Shown: piece after piece, positions 35,265 through 48,962 of the stretch
Layout: every line of letters starts with the position of its first letter
How positions within the stretch are numbered: the first letter of the stretch is position 1
NCBI GenBank assembly: GCA_029959085.1
Contig: JARWIR010000050.1
Coordinates: forward strand, 124,001 to 188,000
Length of the DNA: 64,000 bases
DNA from: Nemophila menziesii
Taxonomy: Eukaryota; Streptophyta; Magnoliopsida; Boraginales; Hydrophyllaceae
Reading direction: 5' to 3'
The notes under the pieces: model-generated
Database searches by the model: none
What the model was told of the DNA's origin: nothing
Seen by the model: the letters and a program-made list of their open reading frames with translations, nothing else
Made by a program: the position numbers and the translations under genes

Positions 35265-35402
35265 ATAGATTCGAAATCGATAGTTCTAGCAGCAAACTTT
35301 TGTGGACTGAGAAAATATACTAGTAAATATAAAAATCTAACAACTATTTTTCTTAGTTTGTTGGTAAACAAAATGCAGCAAACTTTTGTGGACTGAGAAA
35401 AT
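35265..35402. other. Junction of blocks M1 and M2 with a local backward jump
   Basis: 'gcagcaaacttttgtggactgagaaa' sits at 35,289 and again at 35,375, 86 bp apart. M1's end ('gttctagcagc') runs into the first copy, which then jumps back to 'aaaatatactag' and reads through to the second. In the parental unit at 23,236-23,325 the string occurs once. 'gcagc' is shared by both parents at the break, so the tandem duplication was sealed through microhomology with a short templated insert. Confidence 0.7.
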
Positions 35403-36417
35403 AACATATATGAGAACTTTTAAGAGTGAGATAGAAAAGCTAGAATCTAAAGGTCTTACATGCTACTTATTTACCACAATGGTATACCTTATATAGTTAC
35501 AATAAACCTTAACTTTTATTTACCATAAGCTAATATAATATTATGCACTAACCATATATCTTGGTAAAGTATTGTGAAAGTTACCATATGATTAACAAAA
35601 TTTAGGGTTTCTGACACCTAAAAACAAAATTTAAAAGCTATACAAAAATTAATTCTTATTGTTATACATTCTTAATGAAGCAACTTCATAATATATATTG
35701 TGATCTTATTGTCTGTGTATAAGATAATGTAATATATTTAAAATATAATTAGATACATATCAAACATAATATTTACTGAAATGGTGAAAACTTACCAAGA
35801 CTATTATGGAGAATTTCTCCATTATTGAAATATCATGACTAACGATCTTTTTTCTGTAAATAAAGATTATCACAGATTACAATTAAAAAATCAATTAATA
35901 AAAAATTAATAACTTACAGATATTTAATAAATACAAAAAATCTAAAAAAAAATTATCCATTTTAATGAACAAATTTAAAATTATGGACGATTTAAATCAG
36001 TTTATAAAATAATTTAAGATTCTAATTTATATTTTTAATCTCCAATTTTTTTATTCTAGTTTCAGATTGTACACTATAGCCTTTTTAAATCATACAAAAA
36101 GAATAAAAAATTAATCATATAATTCTAAAAACCCGTGTTATAATATATTTACCTTTTACAATTGAAAATAATTTGTATTTTTGTTGTGAATCTAGGGTTT
36201 AAAAATGGTGTGTTGTATCTACTTGAAATGGCGAGGCGGCTTTCAAAATATGTTTTTTAACATATGCAACAGTTGAAACCTATATAGGGTGATGGATTGA
36301 TATTTTTAGTAGGGTTTCACAGTTATGATCTTATATTTTGGTGGGCCTCAATGTTATGGGCCGTTGTGCTTACTACCCAATCATGAACCATATCCATACT
36401 TTATATTACAAGTTAAT
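35403..36417 (-). repeat. Remnant of the 2.68 kb unit in M2, with dead first exon
   Basis: Only the promoter half of the unit remains. The first-exon equivalent at 36,153-36,178 has lost its start codon (ATA in place of ATG), while the donor and TATA box survive. No LRR exon is present, so nothing can be made from it. The M1 counterpart at 24,084 still has the ATG. Confidence 0.75.
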
Positions 36418-39290
36418 TAATAAAGATATGTTATCATACATATAAGGAGGTAATTTGGTAACTCTCTTCTATTTGATCCCTTTAATAATGATTTCAAATG
36501 TATATTTTACAAAAGATGCTAGTATCTCATGGTCAAGAACAATCTATGGTCAAACAAAGTATTCTTTAATAGAAGCCTAATATTGGTCTATTCACCTGAA
36601 TCATTGTAGTTTTAATTTTGAAGAACGAGGTTTGGCAGAAACTTGGTAAAAGTCTTTTACAAAATTATTTCTAAAATACATATCCTTAGAATGAAAACCT
36701 TAATGTTGAAACTAGTATCTTTAGTCCAGACTACATTCATATGAGGAAAGATATGTCAAAGATAATATGATAATTTATCACTAAAGCTCTACATAAATTC
36801 AAGAGGATGAACAAACACCCACATGAAATGAGGCATATACCATACTAAAAAATGTTATGCAACAAAATTATGATAAGTTGAATAAAATACTACTGAACAA
36901 GTGCTCGTAGAACTAGGAATACAATCCAGGGTTTCTTTCATTATTAAATGTGTGTCAACTGAATCATAAATTCTTGTCGAGATCATATACTTCTACCTTT
37001 ATATCACCAGTCAAAGGAAAATCTGACAAGGAGACTCTCTATCAATTTACCTAATTATCTTTTTATGCAAGCGGTAAGTAGTATAAATAATAGTGTCATT
37101 TCCGACTTTGATATGTCTCCCTTTCGCAGACAGTTAAAATTTTGTCCTCAAAATAGACATGCTTAAAATCCATTTCCTAAACGAGGTCATGTGAAATATT
37201 AAATTTCCTCTTACCTATTCTAAAAATCTCAACAAATGTTTCGTCCTATCCACTCCTAACACAACCATAGGTATTATACAACCATTTATTGAATGTTCAA
37301 CTTAAGTATGTCTAACTATTTATGGTATGTAGCTAGGTAATCCATCGTAGTGGAAAGAAGTCTAAGGTTAGTATACTAGTGTATACGACAAAGTATGTAA
37401 CACCCCATCTCAAAGGAGGGTGTCAATCTTTACCTAAGCTTTAAGAATTTGAATGTAATAATTAAAAAATAAACACTGTCCTTATTTCATATTTCCGTTT
37501 ATATATGTATCAAAGATATATACCACCAAAATATCAATAAAGACATGGCATAGATTCATAAATATATAAACCATGATCTTACAAACATGTTCACTATCAG
37601 GAACATTCTATGAAGGACTATGTTTATGAGATAAATTATCAAAAACACAAAGAAGTTTGCAATCTGCTTTAAGACCCTTATTTTCTCTGTTTGAAGGGGT
37701 AAACCCCTAATATGTATATTTTATTTACTTCTTCACACAATGACTGAAGCCTTCTCTTCTTCTCGTACGTCATTATGACCCTTAGTGTTGAGCTCTAAGT
37801 AAATCTTGTTATCACCTTCAATAATGCCATGTGCATTAGTGGGTAGGTCCAAGCATAATATATGTCCCTAAAATGAAATATTGCATAATATAGGGAACTA
37901 TAATACAACTTTTGCATAATATAAGAAGCTATATACTATAGTGCAACTTTGTCATAATATAGGGACCTGTATTGCAATATATGGGGACCTATATTGCAAT
38001 TTTTGAAAAAACATAGGGCATTTACGTCAACAATGACGCTAATTTTGAAGGAGTGAATTCTTGAAAAAAAGCTTCGTCTCATAGAATGTTTAAAGAATTG
38101 TATATATAATATAGGGACCTAAAGTGCAATTGATTCTATGTATAGGTGACACTGTGTGATTTTTTTTTTCATGCGACTTGTTTATTATGATGGATGGATA
38201 TAAAGATAGAGTGTCCTACTTGTCGTCGCCCTCTTCCACCAGCTTGACTGAGATTCTTCTTAAGGAAAAATTTGTAAATTTGATTTGGGGTAAATTTACT
38301 AAACTTTTAATTTTTTAATTTTATGTGTTTTTTATTTGTATGATTATTTTTTTATTTTATGTAAGAGATAGGGAATTGTAGAATAACAAATGCAAAAAAA
38401 TTAATATCAAGGCCTATAGTGTAGTTTTTGGATCATATAGGGACCTACAGTATAGATAGTGCATAATATAGTGACATTTAGTGTAATTTTATATAATATA
38501 GGGATCTAGATTGCAATTTTTCATAATATAGTAAACTATAGTAGTATAGTGTAATTTTACTTAATATAGGAATTTATAGTGCAATTTTGCATAATATAGG
38601 GGCTTATAGTGCAATTTATATGGAAAAAAATCGAATGTGTTTTTCAGAATCATTACTTGGTCTCCCCACATTCTAAAATCAATTCTTATTAAATATATGC
38701 AGATTTTGTTTTTATATAATAAATATATGGCCTTATACTATAATTCATTAAAAATAAATTTATATAAGTCGTATAGGGATATATATTGCGGATATTGTAA
38801 AATTTAGGAACCTATGTTGCAAATTTTTATAATATAAGGACCTATAGTAAAATAATTGGTATTGAGAAGTCTTGTTTTTTTCTTGTTTAGGGTAGAGGAG
38901 GAATCAACAGAGGATCAATGTAAACACATTGTAAGAATATGATGAAGATTTGATATAGGTGTATGTATGTATTATTTATAATAATAGTTATGTAATATTT
39001 CGATGAAGCTTTGTTACTTAATTAGAGATAGATTTTTTGTTGAGATACTATAATTTTTATCTTTTAAACTCAAGGTTTAACATGAGACTTCAAATTAACA
39101 CACATTTGGTAGTGTTTTCAAGCTTCTAATTAAATTTATATATTTTTTTTTTTTATCGATGAAATATATAATACTTATGTGCTTGGCTCTTTCATGAAAT
39201 ACAGGGTTGAAACATATACCCCATAACTAAGGAGAAATATTTAGTATTTTCTCAAAATATAAAATTTTAGTTTAGTATTTTTTAGCTCCC

Positions 39291-39292
<2 letters not shown>
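36418..39292. other. Segments E and B in block M2
   Basis: Non-coding. Segment B is complete here, with the 'ATATAGGGACCT' units at 37,870-38,000 and 38,410-38,620. It therefore shows what M1 lost. Parallels 16,396-19,131 in order, and beyond 39,180 follows 1,840-1,943 rather than the rearranged version at 19,132. Confidence 0.6.
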
Positions 39293-39389
<97 letters not shown>

Positions 39390-39418
39390 TGAGAGGGAGA
39401 AAGAGAGAGAGAGAGAAA
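39293..39418. repeat. Compound microsatellite (TA)n(GA)n, M2
   Basis: The longest of the three copies: about 70 bp TA, then about 55 bp of imperfect GA with 'gtgagaggga' interruptions. The minus-strand frame across it (LSLSLS...YIYIYI) is an artefact of the repeat. Confidence 0.95.
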
Positions 39419-42400
39419 GATTAATCTTCAATTTTCTTTTTAGGGTAGACGACCTAAACTCCCAAGTTTGACTCAATTTTTTACATTTTTGAATATATTT
39501 GAGAGTTACATTGACTATGGTAAAAGTTAGTCTTATAATTTAGAATCATTTTGATTCTCAAAAGATATAATCCATAATTATTTAGTCACACTACTTTTTT
39601 TAATCAAATTTAGTCACACTATAAGAGTAACTATCGTTCATAAATTTCAAATTTTAACTTCATTTAAAAAAATGTATGGATCTAAAATAGATAGTTGTAG
39701 TTGTTAAAGTATTCTACATTCTTTCGAGTGAATGAATCGTTATCAAAATGTAAATAATCATCAGATGCATTAAAAAATAAAAAGATAAAAATATTCACGG
39801 ATCGATTCATTGCACCACATTCTATCCTAGAAAATCGTGAGAATTGAAAATAGAGTTTTTTTTTACATAAGAGGCTTTAGAGTCACCTCCTAAACTCCCA
39901 AGTTTGACTCAATCTTTTACATTTTTGAATATATTTGATAGTTACTTTGACTATGGTCAAAGTTAGTCTTATAATTTAGAATCATTTTGATTCTTGAAAG
40001 ATATAATTCCATAATTCTTTAGTCACACTACTTTTTTTAATCAAATTTAGTCACATTACAATTAACTATCAATCATAAATTTTTAATTTTTAACTTTATT
40101 TGAAAAAATTATGGATCTAAAATCGATAGTTGTAGTTGTTAAAGTATTATACACTCTTTCGATTGAGTGAATCTTTATCAAAATGGAAATAATTATCAGA
40201 TGCATTAAAAAAGAAATAGATAAAAATATTCACGATCGATTCATTGCACCACATTCTATCCTACAAAATCGTGAGAATTGAAAATAGAGTTTTTTTTACA
40301 GAAGAGGCTTTAGAGACACCTCCTATAAACACATGCTTACTTACCCAATCTACTTTTTTTATTAAAAATTCATAAACCAAATTAACACTCTAAGCCAAAA
40401 TTACTCTTCCCATTATACCTATTTTTTTTTATTTGCTATATATAACATTTTTTATCATAATTATTTATAAAAACCCTAAACATTAGATTCTCTCTCCTCT
40501 ATTTATTAAAAACTCACAATGATTTTCTTTTACTTTTTTGTCTTTCATTTTCTTTCTCAGCCGTGGCTGCTAGAACTTCACAAATCTTGAAGATCATGCC
40601 TTCAATATAGTCATGAGCATCTAGTTCACGAAAGAAGATGAGACATGTCGTTCATCCCCCCTCATGCTGCTGCACAAGGAAATAGTTTGCTACTCCGGTG
40701 AAGGAGATACTGATGTTCAAGCTTGAAGATCTCCGTCATTCGTGAGTGAAGACCTCCGCCGTTATTCGAGTAAAGTCATTCGTGAAATCCTTTTCGTTTG
40801 AGAAAGTTTTGTCGCCAGAGATCTATGGAGCTTCGAGCTTTGGTTGTAGAACGTTGGAGATGTCTTTTTCTTTTTCTTAGTAGATAGACATATGTACTTT
40901 TCATGTTACATCATTTATTCATTTATTAGTAAATGTATTTTAGTGTATGTTTATTGTTTTCTCCCTAAATAATTCTTGTAGTATTAATTCTAAAAAACCT
41001 CAGTAATTTATTACTCAGGATTTTTACCATATACTCAGTAACTTTCCCTCAATCTCATTAAAATCCCTGATCAATCATTTTTCTCCGAGTACTCAATTCT
41101 TTTTCTCGATAACTCACTACGTTTTCCGAGTACTCACTATTTCTGGCAACCTAGCACCTTTTTCGAGTACCCATATCCTTTTTAGAGTACATAGAACTTT
41201 TTCCGAGTACTCATAATGTTTTACGGCGGCACTAGCGGTGGTCGGCGGTTCGGAGATCGGTAGTGGTTGGTGGTTGTGATCGGAGTTGGAAACTATTGAT
41301 ACTCTGTGAAGGAGGAGGAGAGCAAAATGGTAATAGAGTAGAGAAAAAAATTATAAGGGAGGAGAAAGAAGTATCTATTTTTGTTTTGTATATACATTAA
41401 GATTGTTATTGAAACACAAGGTGTCAAAGGTTTCTTTCGAGAATAGTTGATTAGGGTATTACTTATTGGGAAAGTAGATGGTCTCAAGACCACATGAGTA
41501 ATTCACCCTCTAAAATTTGACAAGTCATAATTATGTTTTTTTCTTTTTTTTAAGGTTCAAGGTTCCTATAATTAATTGTAGTAACATGAACTAGATATAG
41601 TTTTTTTTGAAATTCAAACTAATAAATAGTGTTCAAGAACTCCCGCATAAGATTTTTAACCTTCTAGAAAATGCTCTTAGAATTAGTCGAAACTAAGATA
41701 TTTTAGAAAGTTTGGGAGGTTCTTAAGGTTATATTAGCCTGACTTATTCAGTTATGTCTAATTTATTTCTTTTCCTGAACGTATAGTCTAACCGATACTT
41801 AGGCCATTTTAGAAAGTTTGTGAGGTAAATCAAGCAACTCAACTCAATAGTGGAAATAGGTTGTGGTATCTCTCTTCCCTCTACCCGTAGGGCACTCTTA
41901 CTCATTTTAATCAAATTTGATGTTATTTTTTCTTTTTTCCCTTGCGTTAATTATTATCGTGGATTTTAGCCATAAATATGGCTTTTTTTTTGGTTTGATT
42001 TTGTTTAAAAGATGTTATTATGGAGGTCTCTTAGCATCCGATTATTGGGATTTTATATGGGTTAAGGTTTAGGATGAGAGTCGGAGTGGAGAGGGTAGCA
42101 GCTTCTTGTGAAGGATGCTAGTTTTATGGCCTTCATGGTCTTCATTGTGGGCTAGTGGTTGAGTGGAGAGAGTCGATAGTTGTGTAGATGTAGAAGACGA
42201 TCGGGTCAATGTGGTCTTAAAGGTTATCAAAGTTAGAGAACCAAGGATTTCAGGTTGCATGGATTGTGTATAGTGTGTTGAAAGTAACAGGGTGGTGTTC
42301 AACAATGTGGGACAAAAACAACGGGACATGGTTGTAAAATTGGGTTCATGCTTCGTGGTTGAAATGGCATGGGGGTCTCTAGTTTTCACTAGTTGTTTTG

Positions 42401-42515
42401 GTTGATGAAATTGAAGTAGGTAATGGCCCTACAGGTTGGGCAAAACTACTTTGTTTGAGTTCGGTATAGATTATACATGTTTGGAGGATTGGGTAAGGTA
42501 CGTACATGGTGTTCC
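39419..42515. repeat. Segment C in block M2
   Basis: Same contents as in M1: the 437-bp doublet (39,453 and 39,889), the promoter-like leader (TATA near 40,440), the minisatellite (41,010-41,220) and the region with broken minus-strand frame 42,069-42,389. The leader's start codon is changed ('ccgtgg' near 40,561), so the 15-codon frame cannot start there. That argues against a conserved function for it. Confidence 0.65.
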
Positions 42516-45500
42516 CTAGAGATGGTACTTTTGAGTGGTTTACGAGCTCAAGTGATCTAGTTTAAAGCTGTTGATTACTAGGCATAGTTGCACAAAGATG
42601 TCTAGTACAAATTATACAACGTTTGTTCAATTTTACCCATTTTTGGAGGAGGAATGAGTATTTTAAGAGGATATTTAATAAATGGAAAGCAAATTGTCAT
42701 TTCCTGGAATAGATTTTTCGAGTCATAGAGGATGCTATAACTTTTGTGAGATAAGACACAACTTATAGAAATTTGGAGAAGATGGTTTCTTTAGTTGACG
42801 TTAGGGCTTTGTATGGATATTGGAAGGATAGCTATTGTGTGTTAGAGTTTGTTGAGGAGGAAAGGGTTTATGCCATTAATCTATGCTGAATTTGGGAAAA
42901 AGTTGGTATTTCTCACCCGAAAGGAAGGTTTAAGTTGAGCAACTCGTTACTTTCTTGATACTCTGTCCTCCAAACCTATTGGGTGTGCTATTTGGTAGGA
43001 TTTGTGGTGTTTTATACCACTGCATGTCACAGTTGCACTACATCAATCGTGATTAGGTACATCTATCTGGTACTTTGATATTTTATCTCTTTTGATAATT
43101 TAATGACGGTGGAACCAAGATATTGGATGAGTTGTTTCTCTAAAGACTTACTTTTACCTTTACCTTTCAAGAAGGATCGCGATTCTTGAAAATCATCTCC
43201 TGCGGTTTGAAAATGACTTTGTCTATATATATTAGAAAGGTCTCTTTGCATTGGGTTTGCTACCTGATTGAGACTATACATATTGTTTCATGCGAACCAT
43301 GGTTACTCACTGAAAGGGGAATCCCGGCACTTCTATGATCAAGATACTTTGAAACTAAAATATATTCAAATGGAGTTGTAAATGAATAGTGCACATACCC
43401 TTACAATTGACATGCGGACATGTACATGAGCTTAATAAGACCTATAGCCTCCAAATGTTATATTTTCATATAAGGGGGTGCCAACAAGTGGGATTACCAT
43501 ACGGTCCTCATTAGAAATGTTTTTCAGGGTGTTGTAGACAAGCCTTCACTAATTATGAGCAGAGGGCCTTATTGGATGAGTAATGCACTAGTTGTTTGGA
43601 ATCTTTGGTCTGGTATTCTAGTTATATTATTCTAACAATACTTTCAAAAAATCCTCCTTAAATGAAGCTTCTACATATTGAATGTGAGCATGCAATAAAG
43701 GTATCATTGCGCATATAAAAGGTTGTTATTTTGAGCTTATTGATATATGTATAATTCCATAGATGCGTAACTTGATAAAGGTAATTAAGTATGAAAGTTA
43801 AATATTTCTATCAGATTGGAATGTTGGAGCTAGACAAAAATATAATCGAAAAAGTCCATATGTCGAGATTTTGCGTTATTGGTTTTAAAATTACAAACCT
43901 ACATAAATTTTTTCTCCACTGTCTTATTAAGGCAAATCGAAGATAAATATTATTTAAGGATTTTATGGGACAATATTTTTTAATTTATAATACCAAGCCC
44001 GATCCGAAAAGGAAAATTATGCTAAAATAAGGATATAAATCGTGTCTCTTTAACATCACTTTCATGTATTCGGAAACTAAAAATTTACAAAATCATAAAT
44101 TGATTGCACTATAGATATATGAGAATGTTTTTCAAAGTGCTAAATGGCTTAATTGACTAGAAACACAAGTTTGGAGTTGCAATATACATAAATGGAAATA
44201 TTCATTGCAGAAATTAGGGTACTAGCTAAATAAATACATGTATTTTAAATGTTCAAAATTACATGCACATTTAAACTTAAAAGTTATTTTGATTTAACGT
44301 ATAGATAAATAAAAAACATACATGGAAATAATTAACAAGACCAAAAAAGATAATCAAAAGAATAATTTATTAAGATTAAAACGTTCATTACGTTGAGGAG
44401 TTATAAAGTTCCTGATCTTCCTAACAATTATAGATTTTGTATGTGGCTATCAAAATGATCAAAAAATTTATACATGATCTTATCCTTGCATGGTCTAAGT
44501 CCATAAAACCAATTATTAGACAAGGCAAATCTTCCAAAAACTGCACCTCTAAGCATACAAGTTCAAGTGCATTTACATGAATTCTTTCTTGCGAAAAAGA
44601 CTTAATTCGCTCCTCCAGTACAAAACTTTTAGGCTCTTTAGCTAGGAACAAGATATTCCCAAAATCATTACCTCGAGTTTTGCCTTAATTTTTATTTGTA
44701 CAAACCTAAAGTCTTGAGATTAAGCCTAAGGATCTTCATATTTAGTAGATGAGATTTTAGATATTTATTGTCCTAGTGCTTGAGCTTGATGTTCAATGAC
44801 CTGAAATTTTTTCGACCTTAAGGTACACAAGTGCATAAGTTCATTCTAAAATCAGAATTCATTCGCATCAATTATCACAAGCCAATAGATACATTACTCT
44901 AACTTGAAAATTCTTTTTACAACGAAAAATCTATACATTTTATTTACTAAATTATACCTATTTAACTCAATCTTATTCAAAAATTTTGGCTACTTTACTA
45001 ATTGTCCAGGGTGAATATTTTATAGAATCTAAATTTTTGTTTCTAAATTTCTTACCGAATATTTAACACCTTAGATTGTTTCATTTACATATGATTAATG
45101 GTGTAGGTAAGTAATGACAAAACATAATATATATTTGTTATTTATTTATATATGACTTCACAACCAATTATACCAAGAAAATGTAGATATTGCATAAAAG
45201 CAACTAAAAATTTATGTACAAAATTTATAGAGTGCCAAATACAAAAAAAAATTCACCATGTTAATCCATCAACAGAACATATTTTTTGTTTTTCAAAATA
45301 ACACATGAATAAACATAAGTTTGAAAGTAAAAAAAATAAACTCACCTTTTTGCCCAGTAAAAGTATTAATCTATAATTGAAATATAATGACCATAGACCT
45401 AATATGTTAATAGATAAAAATAATTTTTTGATTAGAGATTAGCATGTATAGAAAATCACATTTATCAGAAAAAGAGAAAGCAATGAGGATCTATGACAGA

Positions 45501-45667
45501 ATAGATGATGAAGAAGTTGATTCAGAAAGAAGAAGATAATTACTTAGATGTGAAGAGTGGTATCACTTTTAAGATTTGTAATGTTTATCTATACTTAAAA
45601 TGGAGGTTTGGAGCTACGATTAGTGTTTGGAATATGAAAGTTAAAAATATTATTGTATTTGGTTTTA

Positions 45668-45701
<34 letters not shown>

Positions 45702-46228
45702 AAAATATGTATATGACTAACATTTCCAACATAAATTTACATACTTGGTTAGAAATACGGTAAGAATGTGACCATAAAAATATTTTTTTCTAAAAAATAA
45801 ATGTGCTACTTCATCAGGTTGAGTTATAAGTCCAAGAATATATTGGACATTGCTTATCAAGATTGTTAAAATGTTTTCTGATTGGGGTTGAGTTAACAGA
45901 ATGTTGATTTCTTTTCTTGTTGTCTCATTCTGACAAATCTGAAAAATGTGTATGAAGATTTTTTTGAAGATATTAAATGAAACAATCATATTGCATTTCA
46001 ACAAACTTATGATCTTAATCTTATGGAATATTTGTTTCGAAATGATTGGTACTAAATTTAAAATGTTAATCACAATCTTCATGAAGCCGACCAAATTGAA
46101 AGTGTACTGACTAACCAATTGGGTTTTGTCAGTAGATAAATCTTGTGACGTTTCTTTTACCTATGAATGGGAGGATATGGGTATTTCATTAGTCTTGTTG
46201 TATCATAATAAAATATATAATAATCATT
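42516..46228. other. Segment D in block M2: degenerate, mostly unrecognised
   Basis: Near-identical to 29,596-33,300. Minus-strand frames at 43,063-43,281, 44,421-44,651 and 45,717-46,118 are the counterparts of those in M1. A (TA)n run sits at 45,671-45,698. No intact gene is seen. Confidence 0.45.
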
Positions 46229-46513
46229 ATGTTAGTAAAATTTGGGACAAAATCTAATCTAGAGAGTGAACCTCTAGTGTTGCAAGAGGCATGCAAAATG
46301 ACTAATTTGAACTAACAACTTCCAACATCTATCTTCACTGGCTATTGTGAACTTATTCATAACTTTACAAATCCATCGACAACAATGTGGAACATTCGAC
46401 TATTCATGAAAAATATGCATATATTGTATTTAGGTATGATTTTTTTCATATTCATCGAAGATGGATCCATTGATTGATGTTTTAGCAAAGAGTGTTATAG
46501 AAATATTTTTGAT
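46229..46513 (+). pseudogene. LINE-type RNase H-like remnant (M2)
   Basis: Counterpart of 33,306-33,590 with an additional in-frame stop: 'ttgaactaacaa' replaces 'ttgaaccaacaa' near 46,307. The aspartate-bearing stretch is also altered (TGYCELIH instead of TDNCELIH). Decay has continued since the M1/M2 duplication. Confidence 0.5.
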
Positions 46514-46529
46514 AACAAATGGAATAATT

Positions 46530-47090
46530 GTAATATTCAATTGATTGTATATTTTTAATTAGGACACTTAGAAAGAGAGGGGATACAAGGTTTTGATTTC
46601 AATAGTTTTGAATATATTGTAGTCATGTGTTTAGTTTCTTATGAGTAAAAAAACAACAAATGGTTGGGATAAAGTGGTTATTTTTAGCATAACTTATTGG
46701 CATATGTGGAGATTTGTCTGATAGTTAGGATTGAATTGTGGTTGTGTGGCGGTATTTTAATTTTTATAATTTATTTCAGGATGTGTTTTTAATCATTTTG
46801 GTGAAATATTCAATTGATTGTATATTTTTTATCTAGATGATTAGAAAGAGAGGGGATATATTGAAGTGGAAGGGTTTAATTTTTATAGTTTTGAATATAT
46901 CATAGTTAGGTGTTTCTTTTCTTTTGAGTACAAAAGTGAAACAAATGGTAGGGTTAAAGTGGTTATTTTTCGCATAAATGATGGACATAATTGGAGATTA
47001 GTGTGATAGTTAGGATTGAATGGTGGTTGTGTGGCGGTATTTAAATATTTTTATTTTCTTATTTGAGAATGTGTTTTTAATCATTTTGGT
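46530..47090. repeat. ~273 bp tandem doublet (M2)
   Basis: Same pair as at 33,608-34,166. Units start at 46,530 and 46,803. After it the sequence runs through the single copy of the 70-bp stretch (47,229-47,298) that flanks the M1 insertion. Confidence 0.7.
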
Positions 47091-47328
47091 ATAAAATAAC
47101 TAAACTAAAATTAAGCTTTGCTCGGTGTATAATCATACATATGTCAACTTAACTCGATTTACCAATTTTTTAAAACTACATTTGAGAGCCACATTGATTT
47201 TTTTTCCATTATCATTTTGACTCGGGCAAAGTTCAATCCATAACGCCTCGAGCATTGAAAATTATTCTAAGTACAAGATCAACTATCGATCTTAATTTCA
47301 TAGATTCGAAATCGATAGTTCTAGCAGC

Positions 47329-48962
47329 TATAATATTTAACAGTTTTCGGCGCAACTAAGATATCATGAGATCTAATCTTACCCAAGTCAAAATGGCTCA
47401 AAGTTGTATTAGAAAATGAAAAACTAAATTAATTCTTTGATATCCTAAGAAAGTATAAAAACTTAAAAAACATGTGGAGACATAATTATGTTCATTTCTA
47501 TTTCATTAAGGTAAAATGTCCCTACAATTAATTATTGTAACATAGAAATTGAAACAAACCAAATATGATTTCTTCCAAGACTAGAACATTTGGTTTCACT
47601 TTCTACTAGATCAACCTATTTATATGTAACTACATGTGTATATATTACAAGGGTCGAACCATTACGAAGCAACACAACAATTACCATTGATTTTAATGGT
47701 ACTTTTGGAGATTGGGTGATGATTTCCATCAATAAGATTTGTGAACGTCGTCTTGATCGGTATTATAATGTCTCACAGGTGTATTAAAAAATAAAAGGTA
47801 AAAAAATATGTGGATCTATACCTCCATATTCTATCATACAAATCCACGAGAATTTAGAATATGAAAGTCATAATTATATTAATTTTGATGTCGTTAAGGT
47901 TAAGAATTCCTATAAAAAAATTTTTAACATGAACTTGAAAAAAATATAGATATCTTCAAATACTCTTAACAGTTTGCTTGATTATGAAAGAACCTCTTAC
48001 TACTAGGTTCCTTTCTTCTATACATCGAAAGAAACTAACAAAACAATGGATGTGTTTCCTTTCACCGTCAAAATACCAAAAATGCATAATCAACTCTTAT
48101 CCATACATTTTCACTTCCATATGGATCAGAGCTTTTTTATACAACTATATGATATATACCCCACATGATAACATAGTCACCTAGCCAGTATATGGCTATA
48201 GGAAATAGCTAGGCCTCATATGACCATATGAAAGTATAATAGTGTTGGAGCTACAACTATACTAGGTATAAGAGGAACAGGAGGAGCGAGTAACTCCATA
48301 ACCTTGTGTACTCTAATTATTTGTTTATGACGAAGATCTTCGTCAATTATAATGAAGCAATTCCTTTGATATTTAATATAGGGATAGATAGTGCAATTAA
48401 CTCAACATAAATTAAGTAGGAACCTATAATCATTTTTTATTTTAGTGTCATATATTACAATTTCAAAATACTTAGTTGTAAGGACCTATATTAAAATACC
48501 GAAGATATGAATAATTAGAACTTCTTGTTACAAAGAGAGTAATTGCTTACTTAACAGGCTATAAATGTTTGTAAATGTAATATATTGTGTTATATATTTG
48601 AAAGTTTGACTATTTTAGATTATTCAGAAACTTAAAATTACATTTCGATACATTAGAGTTTAAAGTTAATAGTTATTTTTTACACTTCATACAAATAAAT
48701 AATATTTAACGACTTCTGGCGAAGATTTTTTACCTACTAGACGATGGTCTTAGTAGTAGTCAAACCAAAGAAATTTTAGAAAGTATGGGAGGAATCCTAA
48801 GGCAATCTTATCATGAATGATTCAATTACGTCTTGTTTCTTTCTTTTCCTGGAAATATAGGTTAGGTGATGCCTAGGCCATTCTAGAAGTTTTATTAGGT
48901 AAATCGAGTAACGCAATATGGGGATGAGGTGTAGTTTATCTCTTCTTTCTTAGGGTTTCAGG
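47329..48962. other. Mostly single-copy stretch with an old, diverged relative of segment C
   Basis: No intact gene. Plus-strand frames at 47,590-47,787 and 47,978-48,184 have no recognisable domain. 48,690-48,925 aligns by eye with 4,250-4,470 ('gaagattttttacctacta', 'attttagaaagtatgggagg', 'gcctaggccattctagaag') at perhaps 75-80% identity. 47,480-47,550 resembles 4,140-4,200 in the same way. This is an older member of the same repeat family. A few 'tataggga' units occur near 48,375. Confidence 0.5.

Larger units (their letters stand above)
23236..35291. repeat. Block M1, first copy of a ~12 kb head-to-tail duplication
   Basis: From 'aaaatatactagtaaatata' at 23,236 to 'gttctagcagc' at 35,291 the sequence is repeated in block M2 (35,312-47,328) at roughly 99% identity by eye. 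M1 alone has the insertion at 34,380-35,195. M2 alone keeps about 910 bp of segment B (38,511-39,422) that M1 has lost. Order inside: LRR-unit remnant, E, B, C, D. Confidence 0.88.
35312..47328. repeat. Block M2, second copy of the ~12 kb duplication
   Basis: Parallels M1 as described there. Differences include retention of a longer segment B (38,511-39,422), a 22 bp loss near 40,920, a one-base deletion in the LINE-gag-like frame near 42,434, and absence of the insertion seen at 34,380. It stops at 47,328, after which the sequence is no longer duplicated within the window at high identity. Confidence 0.88.

Noticed and set aside
39282..39476. Frame with LSLSLS and YIYIYI runs
   Set aside because: It is a translation of the TA/GA microsatellite.
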